A stretch of DNA of 26,294 bases from CAXBPY01 sp003455275. Lineage in GTDB: Bacteria > Bacteroidota > Bacteroidia > Chitinophagales > UBA10324. The position numbers and the translations under genes were made by a program. The notes beneath the pieces are model-generated. The model made no database searches and had not been told where the DNA came from. It worked only from the letters and a program-made list of their open reading frames with translations. Each line of letters opens with the position of its first letter. Position 1 is the stretch's first letter. The stretch covers positions 1-26,294 of the forward strand of contig CAXBPY010000043.1 of the NCBI GenBank assembly GCA_963977675.1. Direction: 5' to 3'. This document shows, in pieces, positions 7,436 to 15,146 of this stretch.

Positions 7436-9007
7436 CTATCCTTTATATTCTCCAAAAACCTTTCGGAGTGTATCTGCAATTTCACCGAGCGTTGCATAAT
7501 TTTCTACTGCTTCTATTACAGATGGCATTAAGTTCTCAGTTCCTTTTGCTTTTGTTTCGAGAGATGAAAGAATGGAATTCACTTTTGCATTATCTCTTCT
7601 TGCTCGAAGTGCTTTCAATTTTTCTGACTGATGAGTACGAATGGATTCGTCAATACGAAAAACATTTTCGGGCGGAGTTTCTTTCACCTGAAATTTATTT
7701 ACGCCGACAATAATTTTTTCTCCGCTCTCAATTTTCTTTTGATACTCATAAGCAGAGCGCGCGATTTCATTTTGCATGTAGCCTTGTTCAATTGCAGAAA
7801 CAGCTCCACCCATTGCATCAATCCTGTGAATGTAGTCCCACGCTTTTTTCTCGACTTCATCAGTAAGTGATTCGATAAAATATGAACCGCCGAGCGGATC
7901 AACTGTATCAACCACTCCGCTCTCATTAGCAATCAATTGCTGTGTGCGCAATGCAATTCCTGCTGCCTGTTCAGTTGGAAGTGAAAGCGCTTCGTCATAA
8001 CCATTTGTATGCAACGATTGCGTGCCGCCAAGCACAGCCGATAGCGCCTGCAATGTTACACGCGAAATATTATTGAGCGGCTGCTGAGCAGTAAGTGTGC
8101 TTCCACCGGTTTGTGTATGAAAGCGGCACATCATTGCGCGTGTATCAGTTGCACCCATCTCCTTTGTAATGTGCGCCCACATTCGGCGTGCTGCACGAAA
8201 CTTCGCTACTTCTTCAAACAAATTATTATGTGCATTGAAGAAGAATGAAATCCGTTTTGCAAAAACATTTATATCCAATCCCTTTTCAATTGCGGCTTTT
8301 AAATATGCTTTTCCGTTTGCAAGTGTGAACGCTAACTCCTGCACTGCATCACTTCCTGCTTCGCGAATGTGATAGCCGCTCACGGAAATAGTATTCCACG
8401 CCGGAACTTCTTTGCTGCAATAATCAAAGATGTCGGTGATGAGTCGCATGGAAGGTTTTGGAGGATAGATATAAGTCCCGCGCGCAGCGTACTCTTTCAG
8501 AATATCATTTTGAATGGTGCCTGAAAGTTTTTTCACATCAGCACCTTGCTTCTTCGCGAGTGCGATGTAAAGCGAGAGCAGAATAAATGCAGTTGCATTT
8601 ATGGTCATGGAGGTAGAAATCTTTTCGAGGTTGATTCCTTTAAAAAGAATTTCCATGTCTTCGAGTGAATCAATTGCCACTCCTACTTTTCCTACTTCAC
8701 CATCAGCCAATTCATGATCGCTGTCATAACCAATTTGAGTTGGCAAATCGAAAGCAACAGAAAGTCCGCTTGTTCCCTGACTCAGTAAATAATGATAGCG
8801 CTTGTTCGATTCTTCAGCGGTAGAAAATCCTGCATACTGCCGCATGGTCCATAACTTATCGCGATACATGGTTGGATGAACTCCGCGTGTGAACGGAAAT
8901 TCTCCCGGTAATTCTTCATTGTGTTTTGAAGAATTTTTGTACAGCGGATTTATTTCAATACCGCTGTCGGTTTCAAATTTTTTAGATGGAGATTTTTCTT
9001 TCGACAT
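7436..9007 (-). CDS. Methylmalonyl-CoA mutase, large subunit lacking the B12-binding domain
   Basis: A 523-residue TIM-barrel subunit converting (R)-methylmalonyl-CoA and succinyl-CoA in propionate metabolism. Residues matching the active site of Propionibacterium mutase are present: Tyr58 in MRQYAGFS (Tyr89), Arg176 in AARGTYIYPP (Arg207) and His213 in SGYH (His244). Spacing between the first two is identical (118 residues) to the reference numbering as I recall it. Isobutyryl-CoA mutases replace Tyr and Arg with Phe and Gln, so methylmalonyl-CoA is the better substrate call. The protein stops before the C-terminal DxHxxG cobalamin-binding domain, so a separate small B12-binding subunit must exist elsewhere. 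This is the archaeal/Chloroflexi-style split layout. No partner or MeaB chaperone lies in the window. Confidence 0.92.
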   Translation of the reverse strand: MSKEKSPSKKFETDSGIEINPLYKNSSKHNEELPGEFPFTRGVHPTMYRDKLWTMRQYAGFSTAEESNKRYHYLLSQGTSGLSVAFDLPTQIGYDSDHELADGEVGKVGVAIDSLEDMEILFKGINLEKISTSMTINATAFILLSLYIALAKKQGADVKKLSGTIQNDILKEYAARGTYIYPPKPSMRLITDIFDYCSKEVPAWNTISVSGYHIREAGSDAVQELAFTLANGKAYLKAAIEKGLDINVFAKRISFFFNAHNNLFEEVAKFRAARRMWAHITKEMGATDTRAMMCRFHTQTGGSTLTAQQPLNNISRVTLQALSAVLGGTQSLHTNGYDEALSLPTEQAAGIALRTQQLIANESGVVDTVDPLGGSYFIESLTDEVEKKAWDYIHRIDAMGGAVSAIEQGYMQNEIARSAYEYQKKIESGEKIIVGVNKFQVKETPPENVFRIDESIRTHQSEKLKALRARRDNAKVNSILSSLETKAKGTENLMPSVIEAVENYATLGEIADTLRKVFGEYKG

Positions 9008-9018
9008 AAATAATTTAA

Positions 9019-9042
9019 CACGGAGACACTAAGAACACGAAG
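9019..9042. repeat. Word-like repeat, CACGGAGACAC / AACACGAAG type
   Basis: Just upstream of the mutase start is a run built from variants of CACGaAGACAC and AACACGAAG. A related run follows at 9099-9119. As I recall, strings of this type recur in intergenic regions of many Bacteroidota and some unrelated bacteria. The function is unknown. Confidence 0.5.
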
Positions 9043-9098
9043 AAATAAAGAGAAGTTTCAATTTCAAATCTTTAAGCTCTTTTGAGAGAAATATTTTG

Positions 9099-9119
9099 CC
9101 ACGAAGACACAAAGGCACC
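9099..9119. repeat. Word-like repeat, CCACGAAGACACAAAGGCACC
   Basis: A second copy of the CACGAAGACAC word, 57 bases after the one at 9019-9042. It is imperfect and lacks a paired arm, so it is not a hairpin terminator. Both copies lie in the 163-base gap between the mutase and the small membrane-protein gene. Confidence 0.5.
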
Positions 9120-9140
9120 AAATAAATTCATCATCAAAGT

Positions 9141-9176
9141 ACCAAATCATCAAATCAGCACATTAGCACATCAGTA
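9141..9176. repeat. Word-like repeat, ATCATCAAATCAGCACATTAGCACATC type
   Basis: Overlapping words ATCA, AAATCA, AGCACAT make up a degenerate run. Its reverse complement is of the GATGTGCTAATGTGCTGATTTGATG style, which I recall as common between Bacteroidota genes. It overlaps the last two codons of the gene ending at 9171. Confidence 0.45.
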
Positions 9177-9701
9177 TATTTTTTTGACCTCAGCTTTCAA
9201 AACATCAAGCGCTTTTTGAGTGGGCATTGATTGTTCGTTGTTGATGAAGTATTCCAAAATTCTTCTGCTTAAATCTTTGCTGGTTGCGCTCTCCGGCAAA
9301 TCAACAGCAACACGGTTGATTATGCTCACGATTTCTTCTTTCACTTGCACAATCATCATCCAGGTTGCACCGCTCACATAAATCTGTTGTGCCTGATTGT
9401 GTTCAAACTCGAGGCGAATGTTGCTGATGAGAGCGAGTTGCAAATCGCGGGCATTCATTCCTTGTTTATTCACGCGATGAATCAGATTGTTAGGAGAGAT
9501 TCTTTCCAGCAAAAGCGCCAGTCGTTCATAGGCTTGTAACCTAATCGGAAGTGCTGCTTTGAAATTATCAATCCGAACTTCCAGCTGCTTTTTTTCATAT
9601 TCAGATTGAAGATAAGTTTTGAGAATAAAATAAGCGGTAAGAAAAACAACGATTGACGGAAGCGTGTATTTCAGGATTTCGAGAATGTCAGTCCAGGCCA
9701 T
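9171..9701 (-). CDS. Small membrane-anchored protein, function unknown
   Basis: A 176-residue protein with one membrane segment near the N-terminus (about residues 11-27) and a predominantly helical cytoplasmic part. The latter is rich in charged and Leu residues (YERLALLLERISP, LQLALISNIRLEFEHNQAQQIYVS). The text IRLEFEHNQAQQIYVS suggests a conserved Bacteroidota family of unknown function, but I cannot name it with certainty. The upstream gap is filled by the GTGAAA-word repeat. The gene is collinear with prc upstream and the mutase downstream, with gaps of 67 and 163 bases. No catalytic motif is visible. Confidence 0.75.
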   Translation of the reverse strand: MAWTDILEILKYTLPSIVVFLTAYFILKTYLQSEYEKKQLEVRIDNFKAALPIRLQAYERLALLLERISPNNLIHRVNKQGMNARDLQLALISNIRLEFEHNQAQQIYVSGATWMMIVQVKEEIVSIINRVAVDLPESATSKDLSRRILEYFINNEQSMPTQKALDVLKAEVKKIY

Positions 9702-9703
9702 TT

Positions 9704-9766
9704 GTGAGGTGAAAAGTGAAAGGTGAAAAGTGAATTAAGTGAAAGGTGAAAAGTCAAAAGTGAAGG
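9704..9766. repeat. Degenerate GTGAAAAGTGAAAGGTGAA word repeat
   Basis: The gap between prc and the next gene is almost wholly built of about seven variants of GTGAAAAG and GTGAAAGG. On the coding (minus) strand it reads as CTTTTCAC/CTTTCAC words forming the leader of the 176-residue protein gene. Unit lengths vary (6-10 bases), there is no spacer structure, and it has no coding potential. It could arise by slippage or belong to a dispersed Bacteroidota intergenic family. Confidence 0.6.
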
Positions 9767-9768
9767 AA

Positions 9769-11889
9769 TTATTTCTGGGTTGTTCCGGCATCTTTGAGCA
9801 TATCAGTCATCACATTACCGGCTTCGCTTATGTAAATATCCTTCTTCAAATCTTTGAGTAATTCCTTGTTGCGCGCCATGTAAGTGCTATCGCTGTTAAT
9901 GTGATCCAGATCAACTGAAAGGTTTGAAATATTTATATCGGGAAATTTTGCTTCCAGTTCATCGTACTTCTTTTTTTCATCCTTGAGTTTTTGCTGGCGC
10001 TCGCGATACTTATCAATATTTAATGACACTACAGTATTATCACTTTGATCTTTCATTTCATTTGCTTGTTCCTGAATCAGCTTAAATGCCTCGGTTCCTT
10101 CAATTCTTTTCTTGCTGTTATTTTCTACTGTCGATTCTACATATGAAGGCTGCCAATTTGAAATATCAACTGATTTAATTTCATCCCACTTCAAAGGAAA
10201 ATCTTCCTGCTTTTCGCCGTACTTGATTTGTGAGTATGCATCCGGAACTACAATATCAGGAGTCACTCCCTTGAGCTGGGTGCTTCCTCCATTGACGCGA
10301 TAAAATTTTTGCATTGTGATTTTGACAGAGCCTAGTGGCTTCATGCCGGCATATGTTGCATTTACAAAATTGTCCATATCATACATCCGTTGCACGGTTC
10401 CTTTTCCAAAAGTTGTGGTGCTTCCCATTATTATTCCGCGGTGATAATCCTGCACGGCTGCGGCAAGGATTTCGGAAGCGGATGCAGAATTTTCATTCAC
10501 TAACAGAATTAGATTTCCGTCATAAACCAGGTTAGGATCTTTATCACGATATATAAATGGATCTGCATTTCTTTCCTTCACCTGAACTACTGCGCCATCC
10601 TTGATAAAGAGTCCCATCATCTGAACAACACTCTCAAGCGAGCCCCCGCCATTGTCGCGCAAATCGAGGATAACACCTTTGGCTCCCGCATCTTTAAGTT
10701 TTAGTAATTCATTTTTAACATCTGTTGCGCAATCCCTTCCTCCTCCGCCGCTGAAATCAGCATAGAAGCCAGGAAGGCGGATGTAACCAATTTTATTTCC
10801 ATTGTCAATCATGAAAGATTGGGCATATGTATCTTCCAATACAATAACATCACGAATCAGAGTTACAACCTCCATAGTTCCGTCAATTTTTTTCACAGTG
10901 AGGCGAACTTCAGTGCCCTTCTTTCCGCGAATTAACTGAATGGCTTTGTCCAATCTCATATCAGAAACATCAACAGGCTCGGCAGCCCCTTGCGCAACTT
11001 TGACAATTACATCTCCTGCTTTTAGTCTTCCATCACGATATGACGGACTGCCCGGAACAATGCTGGTGATTTTTATTTCACCATCTTTTTGTTGAAGCTG
11101 CGCTCCTATACCTTCAAGTTTTCCGCTCATGGCAATATCAAAGTTTGCCTTATCAGCCGGCGGAAAAAATTCAGTGTGCGGATCCTGAACATTGGCCATT
11201 GATTCTAAATACAAATTGAATCGGTCCATGCGATCAAGTTCTGCCAGATTATCAAATGCATCTTTTGTGCTTTTCAAAACTTTAGCGCGGGCATCTGCTT
11301 CCATCTGTTCCAGTGATTTTTCTTTTACTGTATCACTTTTCTCCATTGCTTTTTTCTGATCATCAATCATAGAACTCACACGAATCAGCACCTGGTATTT
11401 CAATGATTTTCTCCATTCCTCTTTTAGCGCATTCATATCTTTTGCATATGAAGTTTTGTCATCATCAGTTTCAATTGACTCATCTTCTTTAAGGTTAAAT
11501 GGTTTTGCCAATAAGTCTGAGTAAAAAGTTTTCACCTCTGAAAATCTATCTTCATAAATAGAATTTGCTTTTTCAAAAAATTCAATCGAAACATTGTTGA
11601 TCTCATCATCAATATCTGTTTTGTATTTGCTGAGCTTATCAATATCAGACTGAAGGAAAAACTTTTTGTTATTATCCATTCTTTTCAAAAACAGATTATA
11701 AACTTTTGAGCTGAAATCATCATCCACCTTCAGCGGGTCATAATGCTGCTGTTGAATTCCCTGCATCATAACTTCCATAATCAGTTGCTCTTTTGTTAGA
11801 TCAGAAGGCGAACGGAGCAGGCGATAAGAAGCAAACAACCCTAGCAACACGATTAGTGTCAGGGCAAAAACAATTCTCGATTTACGCAT
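9769..11889 (-). CDS. prc: Tail-specific (carboxy-terminal processing) protease, S41A
   Basis: A 706-residue periplasmic endoprotease that degrades or trims proteins from their C-termini. Order of parts: a membrane anchor (about 5-22), an N-terminal helical region with TKEQLIMEVMMQ and LFLKRMDNNKKFFLQ, a PDZ domain (GIGAQLQ...GDVIVKV), and the S41 core. The Ser470/Lys496 catalytic dyad is in NSASASEI and TFGKGTVQ, with the LDLRDNGGG loop before it. The Prc-type C-terminal extension is rich in Lys and Glu. Longer starts exist at 11922 and 11973, but a -7 promoter match at 11927-11934 would start transcription at or inside them, so the ATG at 11889 is preferred. Bacterial Prc acts on lipoproteins and peptidoglycan hydrolases; the substrate here is unknown. 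It is divergent from the acyl-CoA dehydrogenase. Confidence 0.93.
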   Translation of the reverse strand: MRKSRIVFALTLIVLLGLFASYRLLRSPSDLTKEQLIMEVMMQGIQQQHYDPLKVDDDFSSKVYNLFLKRMDNNKKFFLQSDIDKLSKYKTDIDDEINNVSIEFFEKANSIYEDRFSEVKTFYSDLLAKPFNLKEDESIETDDDKTSYAKDMNALKEEWRKSLKYQVLIRVSSMIDDQKKAMEKSDTVKEKSLEQMEADARAKVLKSTKDAFDNLAELDRMDRFNLYLESMANVQDPHTEFFPPADKANFDIAMSGKLEGIGAQLQQKDGEIKITSIVPGSPSYRDGRLKAGDVIVKVAQGAAEPVDVSDMRLDKAIQLIRGKKGTEVRLTVKKIDGTMEVVTLIRDVIVLEDTYAQSFMIDNGNKIGYIRLPGFYADFSGGGGRDCATDVKNELLKLKDAGAKGVILDLRDNGGGSLESVVQMMGLFIKDGAVVQVKERNADPFIYRDKDPNLVYDGNLILLVNENSASASEILAAAVQDYHRGIIMGSTTTFGKGTVQRMYDMDNFVNATYAGMKPLGSVKITMQKFYRVNGGSTQLKGVTPDIVVPDAYSQIKYGEKQEDFPLKWDEIKSVDISNWQPSYVESTVENNSKKRIEGTEAFKLIQEQANEMKDQSDNTVVSLNIDKYRERQQKLKDEKKKYDELEAKFPDINISNLSVDLDHINSDSTYMARNKELLKDLKKDIYISEAGNVMTDMLKDAGTTQK

Positions 11890-11926
11890 TTGGTGGAAGA
11901 GTGAAATTGATTTTTGAATCATTGGG

Positions 11927-11934
11927 CAAATATA
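11927..11934 (-). promoter_or_regulatory. Candidate -7 promoter element for prc
   Basis: The minus strand reads TATATTTG, an exact TAnnTTTG match. It is 5 bases before the ATG at 11922 and 38 bases before the ATG at 11889. If used, transcription would begin about at the first ATG and favour the shorter protein. The -33 element is weak. Confidence 0.45.
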
Positions 11935-12056
11935 TGTATGTGATAACCTGGCGCAGTTCATACATTGTGCCATGGGTTTTGTTAATTCTATTTATTTCCG
12001 TCACCTCACGATTTAAAAAATCTTTAAGACTTTAGCAGTAAGAAAAAGAATATTCG

Positions 12057-13841
12057 ATGACAGATACCATTAACCGTCAATCCCTGCGGGGCGGCGAATT
12101 TTTAATACAGGAATCTTTTCCTGCCGACACATTTATTCCAGAAGAGCTAAATGAAGAGCAGAGGATGATGGCTCAGATGGCAGATGATTTTATCAACAAT
12201 GAAGTGCTGCCCGTCAATGAAAGAATAGATCATCAGGAAGAAGGGTTAATGATTTCGCTTTTGAACAAAGCCGGAGAGTTGGGTTTGCTTGGCGCCACAA
12301 TTCCAGAGCAATACGGAGGTTTCGGAAAAGATTTTATTACGGGAACCTTGCTTACTGAAAAAGTTGGGGCGGGCGGTTCATTCGCCGTTGCAATTGCCGC
12401 TCATACCGGAATTGGAACTCTTCCAATTTTATATTTTGGAAATGAAGCTCAGCGTAAAAAATATTTACCTGCACTGGCTACCGGCGAAATGAAAGCAGCC
12501 TATTGCCTCACAGAACCCGGAAGCGGCAGTGATGCACTAGCTGCGAAGACTAATGCGAAGCTATCAGCAGATGGAAAGCATTATATTTTGAACGGACAAA
12601 AAATGTGGATCACGAATGGCGGATTCGCGGATGTGTTTATTGTTTTTGCAAAAATTGATGGAGAAAAATTTACTGGTTTTATTGTAGATGCAAATTCAGC
12701 CGGACTTACGCGCGGAGAAGAAGAAAAAAAAATGGGAATCAAAGGTTCATCTACACGACAGATATTTTTTCAGGATGTGAAAGTTCCGGTTGAAAATCTT
12801 TTAGGTGAAATCGGAAAAGGACACCTCATCGCTTTCAATATTCTGAATATCGGGAGGTTGAAATTATGTGCTGCCGCTTTGGGTGGCGCTAAAAGAATGG
12901 CAACGGTTTCGGTTCAATATGCCACGCAGCGCGAGCAATTCAAACATCATATTTCGGATTTTGGAGCCATCAAGTACAAGTTAGCTGAACAGGCAATAAA
13001 ACTTTTCACGATTGAAAGCGCGATGTACCGTGCATCAAAACAGATTGAAGAAAAAACTCATTCTTTGCTGGCATCAGGCATGGACTATCCTCACGCACTT
13101 ATGGGCGCCGCCGAAGAATTTGCAATTGAGTGCGCCATTCTTAAAGTTTATGGCAGCGAAGCACTCGATTATGTTGTAGACGAAGCTGTTCAAATTCATG
13201 GTGGTCTTGGATTCTCTGAAGAATATGTTCCGGCTCGTGCTTATCGCGATTCGCGCATCAATCGGATATTCGAAGGAACGAATGAGATTAATCGATTGCT
13301 TACAGTAGACATGTTATTGAAACGGGCACTGAAGGGTCAACTTGACTTAATGACACCTGCAATGAATATTCAGAAAGAGTTGATGGCAATACCTGATTTT
13401 GGAGCAAATGATGAAACGCCATTTGCCACACAACGCAAGCAGATTTCAAATATGAAAAAGGGAATTTTATTAGTGGCCGGCGCAGCTGTTCAAAAACTGA
13501 TGATGGCATTGGAAAATGAGCAAGAGCTGTTAATGAATGTAGCGAATATGATTTCAGAAACCTATCTGTGTGAGTCATTACTGTTGAGGATTCAGAAGAT
13601 GAAAGAAAATGGAATTGCAAATCAGGAGCATCATGATATATTGAATGTTTATTTACACGATGCTTCAGACCGTTTTCATTTTGAAGGAAGAAATGCCCTG
13701 GCGTCTTTCGCCGAAGGCGATGAATTAAGAATGATGCTTCTCGGGCTTAAGCGATTTTCAAAAACTGAAATAGTGAATACCAAGGAATCAAGAAGAAGAA
13801 TTGCAGCTAAGCTGATCGGGGAGAATCGTTATTGTTTCTAG
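12057..13841 (+). CDS. Acyl-CoA dehydrogenase, VLCAD/ACAD9-like
   Basis: A 594-residue FAD enzyme catalysing the first step of fatty acid beta-oxidation. Family signatures are CLTEPGSGSDA (about residues 151-161) and QIHGGLGFSEEYVPARAYRD (about 379-398). The catalytic base is Glu406 in RIFEGTNEI, in the place used by medium- and very-long-chain enzymes. A C-terminal extension of about 170 residues after the core matches the VLCAD/ACAD9 layout rather than the 380-residue short-chain enzymes, so long-chain acyl-CoA is the likely substrate. Electrons would pass to electron-transfer flavoprotein. The ATG at 12057 is adjacent to a GAATATTCG stretch with no Shine-Dalgarno, as usual here. No other beta-oxidation gene is next to it. 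Confidence 0.94.
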   Translation: MTDTINRQSLRGGEFLIQESFPADTFIPEELNEEQRMMAQMADDFINNEVLPVNERIDHQEEGLMISLLNKAGELGLLGATIPEQYGGFGKDFITGTLLTEKVGAGGSFAVAIAAHTGIGTLPILYFGNEAQRKKYLPALATGEMKAAYCLTEPGSGSDALAAKTNAKLSADGKHYILNGQKMWITNGGFADVFIVFAKIDGEKFTGFIVDANSAGLTRGEEEKKMGIKGSSTRQIFFQDVKVPVENLLGEIGKGHLIAFNILNIGRLKLCAAALGGAKRMATVSVQYATQREQFKHHISDFGAIKYKLAEQAIKLFTIESAMYRASKQIEEKTHSLLASGMDYPHALMGAAEEFAIECAILKVYGSEALDYVVDEAVQIHGGLGFSEEYVPARAYRDSRINRIFEGTNEINRLLTVDMLLKRALKGQLDLMTPAMNIQKELMAIPDFGANDETPFATQRKQISNMKKGILLVAGAAVQKLMMALENEQELLMNVANMISETYLCESLLLRIQKMKENGIANQEHHDILNVYLHDASDRFHFEGRNALASFAEGDELRMMLLGLKRFSKTEIVNTKESRRRIAAKLIGENRYCF

Positions 13842-13946
13842 ACCATTTTAAGTAACATTTCTAAGTAATTAGCATATTTTTCACCCATCATTTTAAACTC
13901 ATCGGCATTCAATTTGTCGAAACTCAAACACAAAATAATTTTAATC

Positions 13947-14522
13947 ATGAAAAAAATTTTATTCGCAGTTGTTATGCTTTGCATAGCCGCTGCTCCTGGC
14001 TTTGCTCAAAAAACGCTTTCAACCCCAGGAAAAACAGAAACAACTTCTGGAAGCACTACAACTACATCTACAACAACTCCGAATTCAAATGTTTCCAAGC
14101 AAACTGAAAGTAAATCAGTAACTCCTCCTCCGGTGGTTCTGGCTAAATTCAAAAGCATGTACCCGAATAATACAGGGGTGAAATGGATTCAAAATAAAGA
14201 AGGAAACTATGTAGCTATTTATAAAGTAAATGAAAAAGCAGCCCGCACCGTTTATACAGCTGATGGTTCAGTAAAAAGAATTGTAACTCCAATCACTCAA
14301 AAAGAATTACCTACGGCAGTAAGTGATTTCATAGCTAAAAACCAACCCGGCAAAACACCAAAGAATTGTATGAAGATTCAAAATGGTTCTGGTAACATTA
14401 CATACTCTATAAAATTCGAAGACAAACTCTATCACCTTGATTCTAAAGGAGTCGAAATAGCACCGAAGGATGATAATAACGATGATGTTATTGATTCAAA
14501 CGAAGAGAAATCAATGAAGTAG
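13947..14522 (+). CDS. Secreted PepSY-like domain protein
   Basis: A 191-residue protein. A signal peptide (1-20, ending GFAQ) is followed by a Ser/Thr-rich linker (about residues 21-60). One folded domain with FKSMYPNNTGVKW, GNYVAIYKV, YTADGSVKRIVTPI and ELPTAVSDFI comes next. This pattern matches the PepSY-like (BLIP-like fold) family of Bacteroidota periplasmic proteins, whose role is not settled. The tail is acidic (KDDNNDDVIDSNEE), calcium-binding in look. The frame reaches back to a TTG at 13914, but the ATG at 13947 gives a clean signal peptide. It ends 23 bases before a strong terminator. The gap to the dehydrogenase is 105 bases, so it may be separately transcribed. Confidence 0.8.
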   Translation: MKKILFAVVMLCIAAAPGFAQKTLSTPGKTETTSGSTTTTSTTTPNSNVSKQTESKSVTPPPVVLAKFKSMYPNNTGVKWIQNKEGNYVAIYKVNEKAARTVYTADGSVKRIVTPITQKELPTAVSDFIAKNQPGKTPKNCMKIQNGSGNITYSIKFEDKLYHLDSKGVEIAPKDDNNDDVIDSNEEKSMK

Positions 14523-14544
14523 TTTAGATCATTATTGATTAATG

Positions 14545-14580
14545 AAAAGCCATTCTTGATTTAAGGAATGGCTTTTTAAT
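14545..14580 (+). terminator. Rho-independent terminator after the PepSY-like gene
   Basis: AAAAGCCATTC (14545-14555) and GAATGGCTTTT (14566-14576) form a perfect 11-bp stem around a 10-base loop, followed by T and AATTTTT. It sits between convergent genes. It is strong on the plus strand and weaker, but possibly active, on the minus strand. Confidence 0.88.
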
Positions 14581-14582
14581 TT

Positions 14583-15065
14583 TTAGTAAGGCTTAGGTGT
14601 ATTGTTGCCACCATCAAGTGTGTATTTCCATTTACCATCACTTTGCTTTTTCCATGCTGTGAAATAATTTCCATAATAGGTTGTATCTCCACTATCACCT
14701 GCCGTTTTAAATTCCCAATTACCGAATGAATATCCAAGGTCGCATGATTGCGCCACTTCTATTCTTATTGGTTTCCATGTAATAACTCCGTTCACTTTTT
14801 GACTTCCAATCTTTTTTCTCAATTGAGCAATTCCTAAGGAGGGTAATTCGCCGTCGCTCAGTTTTACAACGCTGGTATCTGCATAAGCAAGTAATGCCTG
14901 ATTAAATCCATTCTGCACTGACATTGCACAAAATGCTTTCTCTGTATTTCCTATTTCAGCCTTGGCTTCGCTCATCAATTTTTCAGAAGAAGAAACCTGA
15001 AAACAGGACGGGAAAACAAATGATAAAAGCATAACAGGCAGAGAAATCTGAATTGGTGTTTTCAT
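14583..15065 (-). CDS. Exported NTF2-like (DUF4440/SnoaL type) protein
   Basis: A 160-residue protein with an N-terminal hydrophobic signal ending FVFPSC. This is a weak lipobox, so it is possibly a lipoprotein with Cys21. The rest has the layout of the NTF2-like fold: an early helix (EKAFCAMSVQNGFNQALLAYADTS), a central strand around ITWKPIRIEVAQSCDLGYSFGNWEF, and the closing YFTAWKKQSDGKWKYTLDGG typical of DUF4440/SnoaL-like proteins. Members often bind small molecules or act as dimeric accessory domains. No catalytic role can be named. It starts 26 bases after the terminator of the peptide transporter gene, so it is probably a separate transcript. Confidence 0.75.
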   Translation of the reverse strand: MKTPIQISLPVMLLSFVFPSCFQVSSSEKLMSEAKAEIGNTEKAFCAMSVQNGFNQALLAYADTSVVKLSDGELPSLGIAQLRKKIGSQKVNGVITWKPIRIEVAQSCDLGYSFGNWEFKTAGDSGDTTYYGNYFTAWKKQSDGKWKYTLDGGNNTPKPY

Positions 15066-15090
15066 AACAAAATGTTTGGGAGGGATGAAA

Positions 15091-15120
15091 ATAAAAAACC
15101 CCTCACTGTTAAGAGAGGGG
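15091..15120 (-). terminator. Rho-independent terminator of the peptide transporter gene
   Basis: On the minus strand CCCCTC and GAGGGG (15115-15120 with 15099-15104) pair around a 10-base loop and are followed by TTTTTTAT. It begins 26 bases after the transporter stop codon. Confidence 0.85.
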
Positions 15121-15146
15121 CTTGAAATATTATTTGAATAAAAAAA

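Noticed and set aside
9704..9766. Possible CRISPR array
   Set aside because: Units are 6-10 bases and contiguous, without unique spacers, and no cas genes are present.
13300..13620. Minus-strand reading frame within the acyl-CoA dehydrogenase gene
   Set aside because: It lies wholly inside a well-supported gene on the other strand and has no family resemblance or signal.
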